NCBI RefSeq assembly: GCF_034661235.1
Contig: NZ_CP141059.1
Location: 2,851,501-2,915,500 of the forward strand
From: Nocardioides bizhenqiangii
GTDB taxonomy: Bacteria > Actinomycetota > Actinomycetes > Propionibacteriales > Nocardioidaceae
Length of the DNA: 64,000 bases
Reading direction: 5' to 3'
Shown: positions 24,701-31,254 of the stretch, one piece after another
Position numbering within the stretch: the first letter of the stretch is position 1
How the letters are laid out: every line of letters begins with the position of its first letter
The notes under the pieces: model-generated
What the model was told of the DNA's origin: nothing
What the model saw: only the letters and a program-made list of their open reading frames with translations
Database searches by the model: none
Translations under genes and position numbers: made by a program

Positions 24701-25953
24701 CGCCGCTGATCGACCGACCGGGCGATCGCGATCCGCTCGAGCACCGTGGGATGGGATCCGAACCACCACTGCGACCACCCCGGGGGGGTCGGATCGGCAA
24801 GCGACTTGATCGCGAGCCGGCGCTGGAGGGCGACGAATGGCTGGGGGGCGTTCGTCGCCCTCAGTGCGTCCACATCGGCCCGCGTCTCGATCTGCCGACT
24901 GATGCCGTTCTGGAGCGGGCTCGCAAGGACCGCGGCGATCGCCGCGAGCGCGAGGATCATCGGCACCGCACCGACCTCTCCCACCCGGGGACGTCCGCGG
25001 CGCTCGGCCACTCCGGTCAGCAACCCGAGCAGGCCGACCCCGGCGAGGACGCCGGCGGCACCGAGGAACGTGCCGAGCAGCACGTCGTCGTGGCGGTCGT
25101 GCGACAGCTCGTGGGCGACGACCGACAGCGCCTGCTGGTCGTCCAGGTCGTCGACGAGCGTGTCGTAGACGACCACGCGGCGGGTCTCGCCGTACCCGGA
25201 GACGTAAGCGTTGAGCGTCGTCGTACGACGCGAGGCGTCGGCGACCAGCACGTCGTCGACCTCGACGCCCTCCCGCTCGGCGAGCTCGAGGATCTGCGTG
25301 CGCAACGGCCCGTCCTCGAGTGGCGTGAAGGAGTTGAACAGCGGCTCGACGAGCACGGGGTAGACGAACGAACCGGCGACGACGAAGACTGCCAGCAATC
25401 CCCCGGCGATCGCCGGCCAGGCGCGCGTCCACCGGCGGGCGACCGCGAACAGCACGACCAGGGCGATCGACGTCGTCACGACGTCGACCAGCTCGCTCTT
25501 GACCAGGTCGAGCGCCCAGGCCGGCCACGACGAGGTGCTGAGGCCGGCATCGAGCTGGAGTCGCCGCTGTGCGATCGCGAGAGGCAGCGTCACGAGTCGA
25601 CCGATCACCTCGAGGGCCGTGACGACGAGGATCACCCGCGCCCACCACGGACCGGGCATCCGGTCGGCGAGCCGGCGACCGCGCGCGCTGAAACCCAGCC
25701 AGCAGACCACGGCGAGCGAAACCAGCAGGGAGCTCCAGCCCCACACGCGGGCCCATCGGGCGTAGTCCTCTGCCCGCTCGACCTGGTCCGGGCGGAAGAC
25801 CGCATCGGCCGGGACCGGATCCGGCGTGCCGCCCGGCACGGGGTTCCACGGCACCAGCCAGGTGGCGAGCAGCACGAACGCCGCGATGCCGATCATGGTG
25901 GTGCCGAGGGCGATCCGCCCCTCCGTGGTGTCGAAGTTCGTCGGCGTCTGCAC
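24697..25953 (-). CDS. M48-family membrane metallopeptidase (Ste24/HtpX-like)
   Basis: This 418-residue zinc peptidase has several membrane helices (near residues 15-35, 70-90, 105-130, 150-200 and around 300-345). The zinc site HELSHD lies at residues 281-286 and a downstream Glu in RQIETRADVDALR completes it. The order resembles CAAX-protease/Ste24 peptidases. It could process membrane proteins or take part in envelope quality control. The start is uncertain: GTG at 25953 follows the upstream stop by one base, whereas GTG at 25962 would overlap it by eight. It is the last gene of the envelope-hydrolase group beginning at 28160. Confidence 0.9.
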   Translation of the reverse strand: MQTPTNFDTTEGRIALGTTMIGIAAFVLLATWLVPWNPVPGGTPDPVPADAVFRPDQVERAEDYARWARVWGWSSLLVSLAVVCWLGFSARGRRLADRMPGPWWARVILVVTALEVIGRLVTLPLAIAQRRLQLDAGLSTSSWPAWALDLVKSELVDVVTTSIALVVLFAVARRWTRAWPAIAGGLLAVFVVAGSFVYPVLVEPLFNSFTPLEDGPLRTQILELAEREGVEVDDVLVADASRRTTTLNAYVSGYGETRRVVVYDTLVDDLDDQQALSVVAHELSHDRHDDVLLGTFLGAAGVLAGVGLLGLLTGVAERRGRPRVGEVGAVPMILALAAIAAVLASPLQNGISRQIETRADVDALRATNAPQPFVALQRRLAIKSLADPTPPGWSQWWFGSHPTVLERIAIARSVDQRR

Positions 25954-25954
25954 C

Positions 25955-27190
25955 TCAGCCACCCACGCTCGAGACCGAGCTGAGCGTGTCCTGCCAGGCA
26001 CGGGTGAGGTCCCCGATCGTCCAGCCGAAGTGGCGGCGCAGCTCGGCCTCCAGGCCGGCACCATCCACGACCGCTTCGTAGAACGCCACCAGGGCATCCT
26101 CTCCACCGTGCTCCGCCAGTGTCACGCAGACCAGCCACGAGGCCTCGTACGCGGCGCCGAGGTGTTGCGCGCGGGTGTCGAGGTCGAGCCGGCTCGGCAG
26201 CGCCTCGGGGACACCGTCCCTGCGCACCTGGCCGATGATCTGGCCGGCGGTCCGTGACACGGGGAGGTCGACGTCGCGGAGCGCGACGTAGTCCGCGAAG
26301 CCCTCGAGCAGCCAGTTCTCGACGCCGCTCGTCGTCGGTGTCGCGGTCACGGCATGGACCGCCTCGTGGCTGAGCACCACCTGCGCGGACAGCGGCCCCT
26401 GGGCGCGGTAGACGTCGGGGTTGATGAAGACGTGGACCGGCGCCCCGGGGACGTTCGCGCCGTCGGCCGTGGCGGTGACCGCGACCACGGCGTCGTACGT
26501 CCCCGGCGGCTGGCCGAGGGCTGCGTGCAGGGCATCGCTGGAAGCGGGCACCTCGATCACGAGCTGCTCGGCGCTCCTGCCGAGCACCCGCTGCGCGACC
26601 ACCAGGGCCTGCTCGCTCACGGTGACGAGGGGTCGCATCGGAACCACGCCGTCGGCGACGAGGACCACCACGTCGTCGGTACGGCGGACGGCCGCCGGTC
26701 CGCTGATCCACACCGGGGTCCGGCCGACGCCACCGCCGATCGCACCGACGCGCGTGCCCCCGTCAGCGAACGCGAACTCGATGTCCGCGCGAGCGGACCT
26801 CTCGTCGAAGCCGTCGATCCGCCAGGTGGTGGCGATCGCGGCGGTCCAGGAGCCGTCCGCGGCGACCTGCCCGTTCTCCGTCAGGTAGGTGAAGGTCACG
26901 TCCACCAGGTCGAGCGCCGCCGCGGTCTCCGCGACCGAACGGAGCAGGTCCTGCGCTGCGTCGTCGGCGCCGAGCTCGGCCGCCGCGTCGGCATCCCGCC
27001 GCCGCAGCGCCCGCTCGAGGTCGTCGAGGGTGCGGGTCGCGGCGGCCGGTGCGATGGCATCGGTGGACGCGGTGGGCGTCGGTGCGACGTAAGGCTCGTC
27101 GTCCTGGCAGCCGCTCAGCGCCGCGACGGCGAGCACGACTCCCGCCAGCAGGAGCCGTACGGGGGCAGGATCAGCCAGGGCGGACCGCAC
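25955..27190 (-). CDS. Secreted lipoprotein with gluzincin (HExxH) peptidase motif
   Basis: This 411-residue lipoprotein has a signal peptide ending in the lipobox LSGC (Cys28). Thr/Ala-rich residues follow, then an NTF2-like region (about 55-150) and a C-terminal metallopeptidase-like domain. HEAVH lies at 275-279 and EGFADY provides Glu296, the spacing expected of peptidase MA-type gluzincins. It is probably attached to the outer face of the membrane. GTG at 27190 gives a proper signal peptide but overlaps the NlpC/P60 gene by 20 bases; longer starts would overlap more. The substrate is unknown. Confidence 0.82.
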   Translation of the reverse strand: MRSALADPAPVRLLLAGVVLAVAALSGCQDDEPYVAPTPTASTDAIAPAAATRTLDDLERALRRRDADAAAELGADDAAQDLLRSVAETAAALDLVDVTFTYLTENGQVAADGSWTAAIATTWRIDGFDERSARADIEFAFADGGTRVGAIGGGVGRTPVWISGPAAVRRTDDVVVLVADGVVPMRPLVTVSEQALVVAQRVLGRSAEQLVIEVPASSDALHAALGQPPGTYDAVVAVTATADGANVPGAPVHVFINPDVYRAQGPLSAQVVLSHEAVHAVTATPTTSGVENWLLEGFADYVALRDVDLPVSRTAGQIIGQVRRDGVPEALPSRLDLDTRAQHLGAAYEASWLVCVTLAEHGGEDALVAFYEAVVDGAGLEAELRRHFGWTIGDLTRAWQDTLSSVSSVGG

Positions 27191-28160
27191 CGACGTACGG
27201 CATCGAGTGGAGATCGGCGACGCGGACGCCGGCACCCGGGTTGGCCGCGCCGGCGATCAGACCGTTGCCGATGTACATCTCGACGTGGCTGATCGGGCTG
27301 TAGTAGAAGACCAGGTCTCCGGGCTGGAGCTGGCTCTCGGAGACGTGCGTCCCGGAGCCGTACTGCGCGCTCGACGAGTGCGGGAGGGAGACGCCGGCCT
27401 GGGCCCAGGCCATCATCGTCAGGCCGGAGCAGTCGAACGCATCCGGTCCGGCGGCGCCGTAGACGTAGGCGTCACCGACCTGGGCCATGACGTACTGCAC
27501 CGCGGCGGCGGCACGACCCTCGGCCGGCACGGACGACGGAGCGCGGACGTCGCTGTCGCGGGACAGGATCGCCTCCCGCTCCTCGGCCTCGAGCTCGCCG
27601 AGCAGGTCCTCCGCCTCGGCCAGCTTGGCGTCGACGGTCTCCTTCTCGTCCTTGAGCTCTGCCTCGAGGTCGGCGACCTGGTCGCGACGGTCGGAGGTCT
27701 CCGTCCGGCGGATCGCGAAGGCCTTCAGCTCGTCGTTGTAGTCGGAGAGCAGGGACTCCTGCAGGTCGCTCACGGTCGTGAACGTCGAGAGCTCGTTGAC
27801 GAAGGCGTCCTCGTCGGAGTTGAGGAGCTGGGTCGCGGGGCCCAGGGACTGGCCCTGGAACTGGCGGATCACGGAGTCACGGACGTCGGAGCGGACGCGG
27901 GCGACCTCGTCGCCCTGGCGCACCTCGTCGGCCTGCAGGGAGTCGAGCTCGTCGTTGAGCTCGACCAGCTCGAGCTTGGCGTCGTGGTAGCGCTCCTGCG
28001 CCTGCTCGGCCTCCTGGAAGAGCCGGTCGACGCGCGCACGCACGTCGTCGATGTCGGGCTCGGCCTGGGCGGGCGCGGAGCCGTTGACCATGATTGCGAC
28101 GGATCCGGCGAGCGCGAGCGCGCTCAGCGCGGAGGCAAAACGTTTGCGGCCGTTCAGCAC
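27171..28160 (-). CDS. NlpC/P60 (C40) cell-wall peptidase, RipA/Rv2190c-like
   Basis: This 329-residue secreted peptidase has a signal peptide to about residue 33 (APAQA), a long coiled coil (about 38-205, DIDDVRARVDRLFQEAEQAQ onward) and a C-terminal NlpC/P60 domain with catalytic Cys244 in DAFDCSGLTMMAW, His in SPISHVEMYIG and a third polar residue after it. It should cleave the D-Glu-mDAP bond in peptidoglycan stems. It corresponds in place and form to M. tuberculosis Rv2190c. The GTG at 28160 is favoured because upstream sequence is a riboswitch. A 12-bp palindrome CAGCACGTGCTG spans the start codon. Confidence 0.93.
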   Translation of the reverse strand: MLNGRKRFASALSALALAGSVAIMVNGSAPAQAEPDIDDVRARVDRLFQEAEQAQERYHDAKLELVELNDELDSLQADEVRQGDEVARVRSDVRDSVIRQFQGQSLGPATQLLNSDEDAFVNELSTFTTVSDLQESLLSDYNDELKAFAIRRTETSDRRDQVADLEAELKDEKETVDAKLAEAEDLLGELEAEEREAILSRDSDVRAPSSVPAEGRAAAAVQYVMAQVGDAYVYGAAGPDAFDCSGLTMMAWAQAGVSLPHSSSAQYGSGTHVSESQLQPGDLVFYYSPISHVEMYIGNGLIAGAANPGAGVRVADLHSMPYVGAVRPG

Positions 28161-28179
28161 GTGCTGGCGGTCCCCTCTT

Positions 28180-28335
28180 GGTGTCGTACGCCTACCGGGT
28201 GAGCTGACGGGTTCGGGCACGACTTGCCCTACCCGCACTCCTCGCCACCGCCTGGACGGCCGCGCCTCGTACGGGATTCACCCCAGGATGGTGTGGGTCC
28301 CCGGCTCCGGTGCCCCCCAATGCGCAGGCGGCACC
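28180..28335 (-). promoter_or_regulatory. c-di-AMP riboswitch (ydaO/yuaA class)
   Basis: Read on the minus strand, the leader shows the conserved blocks of this class in order: CCGGGGACCC, GGGGTGAATCCCG (28284-28272), GTAGGGC/GTGCCC, then CCCGAACCCGTCAGCT and CACCCGGTAGGCG. The closing P1 helix can form from GGTG-C-CGCCT (28335-28326) with AGGCG and CACC (28193-28180). In actinobacteria this riboswitch commonly precedes NlpC/P60 and Rpf genes and turns them off at high c-di-AMP. The gene start is only about 20 bases further on, so control at the ribosome site is possible. Confidence 0.88.
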
Positions 28336-28395
28336 GAACTCGACGCGGTGCCCGCGCGGATCGGTCGATCCACTTCCACGGACACCTGAGCGAGC

Positions 28396-28424
28396 AGCCT
28401 AAACCGGACCTCGGAACTCGCCAA
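28396..28424 (-). promoter_or_regulatory. Sigma70-like promoter for the riboswitch-peptidase transcript
   Basis: On the minus strand TTGGCG (28424-28419) and TAGGCT (28401-28396) are separated by exactly 17 bases. Transcription would start near 28389, about 55 bases before the riboswitch, and the repeat array lies 45-95 bases upstream of the -35 box. Confidence 0.5.
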
Positions 28425-28467
28425 ACCCCGGGTCGCCGTGTCGATGGCCAAGGTTTGCCCAGCTCTC

Positions 28468-28517
28468 GTCACACTGGTCACAATCGTTACATCCGTTACA
28501 TCCGTCACATCCGTCAC
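28468..28517. repeat. Six GTYAC units at exact 9-bp spacing, candidate regulator array
   Basis: GTCAC or GTTAC occurs at 28468, 28477, 28486, 28495, 28504 and 28513, always nine bases apart, with partly shared spacers (ATCC). On the peptidase strand the unit reads GTRAC. Direct GTnAC repeats are used by OmpR-type regulators in actinobacteria, including MtrA, which controls cell-wall hydrolases, and GlnR. The array lies between the stop of a small gene and the promoter of the NlpC/P60 gene, which fits an activator or repressor platform. Confidence 0.6.
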
Positions 28518-28724
28518 TCAGGCGGACTCGATCTCCGGACCGTCGACCGGTTGCACCAGCCGCAGCCGTGGCACCAGCCCCTCGTCCGCGAGCACGTCGA
28601 GCGCCCGCAGCTCCTCGTCGTCGATGGTCAGCTCCGGCGGCGGTCCGAGCAGGACGGTCACCACACAGTCGTGGCACGCCAGGCCGCGGACCAGGCAGGT
28701 GTCGCAGTCGATCGTCGTCGTCAT
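28518..28724 (-). CDS. Small conserved Cys-containing protein
   Basis: This 68-residue protein has four cysteines near the N-terminus (IDCDTCLVRGLACHDCVVTV), spaced CxxC and CxxC, so metal binding is likely. The rest is acidic and Leu-rich (LTIDDEELRALDVLADEGLV). I know this form as a common actinobacterial hypothetical protein next to the NlpC/P60 gene, without a known role. The ATG at 28724 follows the larger zinc-ribbon gene by 34 bp. Its stop touches the first unit of the GTYAC array. Confidence 0.75.
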   Translation of the reverse strand: MTTTIDCDTCLVRGLACHDCVVTVLLGPPPELTIDDEELRALDVLADEGLVPRLRLVQPVDGPEIESA

Positions 28725-28758
28725 GGATGCACCGTGACAGCAGGCCCCGACACAACGG

Positions 28759-28989
28759 TCAGGCGTCGGTGCGGGCGACGACCTCGATGGCGTCGTCGCG
28801 CCCGCACCACCGGCAGCGCACCGACTCGACGTTCTCCTCGAGCAGCTCGGTGTCGTCGACGGCGTGCTCTCCGGCGAGGTCGAAGTGCCAGAACTCGGTC
28901 GTCCGGCGGCTCCGTGTCACGTCGAACCTGGTGAGGTTGCCGCAACCGGCGCACCGCCAGCGCTGGCTCGGGTCCGGGAGGTCGATCAC
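28759..28989 (-). CDS. Small zinc-ribbon-like protein
   Basis: This 76-residue protein has two Cys pairs, CAGC at about residues 13-16 and CRWC at about 59-62, separated by an aromatic, acidic middle (TTEFWHFDLAGEH). The pairs should form one zinc ribbon. It may bind nucleic acid or act as a partner protein; no specific role is known. It is divergent from the exonuclease gene with a 62-bp gap and probably shares a transcript with the next small Cys-rich gene. Confidence 0.75.
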   Translation of the reverse strand: MIDLPDPSQRWRCAGCGNLTRFDVTRSRRTTEFWHFDLAGEHAVDDTELLEENVESVRCRWCGRDDAIEVVARTDA

Positions 28990-29051
28990 GCCCGGAGTCT
29001 AGGAGGCGCGCCTCCCGGTTCTCGTCGGAGGTTCCTCCTACCGTCGGCGCC

Positions 29052-30773
29052 ATGAGCACCGCACCCGTCCGGAGCCCCTGGGAGGACCAGCGCAGCTTCG
29101 ACGAGCTCGGGCGGCCGCTGCGTGATGTCACCTTCTGCGTGGTCGACCTGGAGACCACGGGCGGGTCGGTCGGCGACGGAGACATGATCACCGAGATCGG
29201 GGCCGTCAAGGTCCAGGGCGGCGAGGTGCTCGGCGAGTTCCAGACCCTGGTCAACCCGCACACCGCCATCCCGGCGTTCATCGCGGTGCTCACCGGCATC
29301 ACCAACAGCATGGTCGCCGACGCGCCGCCGATCACCTCCGCGCTGCCGGCGTTCCTGGAGTTCGCACGCGGTTCGGTGCTGGTGGCGCACAACGCGCGTT
29401 TCGACGTCGGGTTCCTCCGCCACTTCGCCCGCCAGCAGGACCTCCCCTGGCCCGACTTCGAGGTCCTCGACACGGTCAAGCTCGCCCGCCGGGTGGTCAC
29501 CCGCGACGAGGCGCCCAACCACAAGCTGTCCTCGCTGGCCAGGGTGTTCCGGTCGGGCACCACCCCCAACCACCGCGCACTCGCCGACGCGCGCGCGACG
29601 GTCGACGTGCTGCACGGCCTCATGGAGCGCCTCGGCGGGCTCGGCGTGCACACCCTCGAGGAGCTGCAGACCTACTCCTCCAAGGTCGCGGCCACGCAGC
29701 GGCGCAAGCGGCACCTCGCCGACCGGCTCCCCCACGCGCCCGGGGTCTACCTCTTCTGCGACGACCAGTCCCGGGTGCTCTACGTCGGCACGTCGAAGGA
29801 CCTGCGCAAGCGGGTGCGCTCCTACTTCACCGCCTCCGAGACCCGCACCCGGATGGGCGAGATGGTCCGGCTCGCCTCGTCGGTCACCGGCATCGAGTGC
29901 GCGACCGCGCTCGAGGCCGAGGTCCGCGAGCTGCGCCTGATCGCGGAGCACAAGCCGAGCTACAACCGGCGGTCGCGCTTCCCCGAGAAGGTCACCTTCG
30001 TCAAGCTGACCCGCGAGCCGTGGCCGCGGTTGTCGCTGGTCAAGCGAGTGCTCGACGACGACGCCGACTACCTCGGCCCTTTCTCGTCGCGCTCCGCCGC
30101 GGAGAGCTGCCTCGCGGCGCTGCACGAGACGTTCCCGATCCGGCAGTGCTCGGACAAGTTCGGCCGTCAGCCGTCGCGCTCCGCGTGCGTGCTCGCCGAG
30201 CTCGGCCGGTGCCTCTCGCCCTGCGACGGCAGTGTCGACGCCGACACCTACGCCGCCGTGGTCCGCCAGCTGCGCGACGCCCTGCTGCGGCATCCCGACG
30301 ACGTCGTCGAGCTGGTCAACGACAAGATGGCGGCCCTCGCCGAGCAGGAGCGCTTCGAGGAGGCCGGCGTCCACCGCGACCGGTTGGCGGCGTTCGTGCG
30401 GGCCGCGGCGCGCACCCAGCGGCTGACGTCGCTGACGCGCTGCGCGGAGGTGGTGGCTGCCCGGCGTGACGACCCTTCGACAGGCTCAGGGCAGGCGAGG
30501 TGGGAGGTCCACGTGATCCGGCACGGCCGGCTGGCTGCAGCCGGCGTGATCCCCACCGGCGTCGAGGCCCGGGCCTACGTCGAGCAGCTCCGAGCCTCCG
30601 CCGAGACCGTCGTCCCGAGCGTGGGCCCGATCCCCGCCGCGACCGCCGAGGAGTCCGAGCGCATCCTGCGCTGGCTCGAGCTGCCCGGCGTGCGACTGGT
30701 CGAGATCGACGGCGAGTGGACGTGTCCGGTGCCCGGCGCCGGGCGGCACGCCGAGCGCTACGCGCATGCGTAG
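29052..30773 (+). CDS. DEDDh exonuclease fused to a UvrC-like GIY-YIG nuclease
   Basis: This 573-residue protein joins a DnaQ-like 3'-5' exonuclease (VVDLETTGG at about 33-41, LVAHNARFDVGFL, HRALADARATVDVL) and a UvrC N-terminal GIY-YIG domain (APGVYLFCDDQSRVLYVGTS near 225-245). UvrC-like Cys-rich and UvrB-contact-like segments follow. All exonuclease metal ligands look intact. It probably acts in DNA repair. The same architecture is found at Rv2191 of M. tuberculosis. Around residue 476 the reading frame runs through a short repeat (STGSGQA), noted separately. The ATG at 29052 is the first in frame. Confidence 0.9.
   Translation: MSTAPVRSPWEDQRSFDELGRPLRDVTFCVVDLETTGGSVGDGDMITEIGAVKVQGGEVLGEFQTLVNPHTAIPAFIAVLTGITNSMVADAPPITSALPAFLEFARGSVLVAHNARFDVGFLRHFARQQDLPWPDFEVLDTVKLARRVVTRDEAPNHKLSSLARVFRSGTTPNHRALADARATVDVLHGLMERLGGLGVHTLEELQTYSSKVAATQRRKRHLADRLPHAPGVYLFCDDQSRVLYVGTSKDLRKRVRSYFTASETRTRMGEMVRLASSVTGIECATALEAEVRELRLIAEHKPSYNRRSRFPEKVTFVKLTREPWPRLSLVKRVLDDDADYLGPFSSRSAAESCLAALHETFPIRQCSDKFGRQPSRSACVLAELGRCLSPCDGSVDADTYAAVVRQLRDALLRHPDDVVELVNDKMAALAEQERFEEAGVHRDRLAAFVRAAARTQRLTSLTRCAEVVAARRDDPSTGSGQARWEVHVIRHGRLAAAGVIPTGVEARAYVEQLRASAETVVPSVGPIPAATAEESERILRWLELPGVRLVEIDGEWTCPVPGAGRHAERYAHA
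30473..30491. repeat. REP-like repeat unit inside the exonuclease gene
   Basis: CCCTTCGACAGGCTCAGGG is a member of the CCCTTCGACAAGCTCAGGG-type palindromic unit seen scattered in many high-GC genomes. Here it lies in frame and encodes PSTGSGQ in a variable loop between the UvrC-like regions. The antisense reading gives the LSLSKG peptide typical of these repeats. Only one copy is present in the window. Confidence 0.6.
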
Positions 30774-30821
30774 GCGCTCGCACCTCAGCCTCACCCAGGC
30801 ACTGCGCCTATTCTTTGGCAG

Positions 30822-31100
30822 ATGATCACCGCCATTGTCTTCGTCAAGGCCGACGTCGCCCGGATCCCTGAGGTCGCCGAGGCGATCGCCGCGCTCGACG
30901 GGGTCAGCGAGGTCTACTCGGTGACCGGGCAGATCGACCTGATCGCGTTGGTGCGGGTCCGTCGGCACGAGGACGTCGCGGGAGTGGTGGCCGAGCAGCT
31001 CAACAAGGTGCCCGGTGTCGTCGGCACCGAGACCCACATCGCCTTCCGGGCCTACTCCCGCCACGACCTCGAGTCGGCGTTCTCGCTGGGCCTGGACTGA
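30822..31100 (+). CDS. Stand-alone Lrp/AsnC ligand-binding (RAM) domain protein
   Basis: This 92-residue protein is an Lrp/AsnC C-terminal alpha-beta sandwich without the DNA-binding domain: TAIVFVKADVARIPEVAEAI, VSEVYSVTGQIDLIALVRV and VPGVVGTETHIAFRAYSR. Such proteins bind amino acids or other small ligands as dimers and octamers, and may regulate through larger Lrp proteins. The ATG at 30822 follows an AT-richer TATTCTTTGG stretch. It lies 48 bp after the exonuclease gene, and its link to that gene is not clear. Confidence 0.88.
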   Translation: MITAIVFVKADVARIPEVAEAIAALDGVSEVYSVTGQIDLIALVRVRRHEDVAGVVAEQLNKVPGVVGTETHIAFRAYSRHDLESAFSLGLD

Positions 31101-31254
31101 CGTCACACGGCGATCCGCGACGAACGGTCGGATCTCCTAGTCCGTACGGGTCATTTGCCGGCCTTTCGGTTCCGGTACCACCCGGCGCCACATAGCGTCG
31201 GGCCGTCATCCGTGATGAGGGTCGCGGACGACGTCACACCGGGAGGGGAACACC

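Noticed and set aside
28278..28517. 79-codon minus-strand frame beginning right after the small Cys-rich gene (TDVTDVTDVT repeats)
   Set aside because: The repeats are just the 9-bp array translated; the frame runs through the promoter and into the riboswitch, so a regulatory reading is better.
28468..28517. CRISPR or tandem-repeat array
   Set aside because: Units are 5 bp with 4-bp spacers, far too short for CRISPR, and no cas gene is near.
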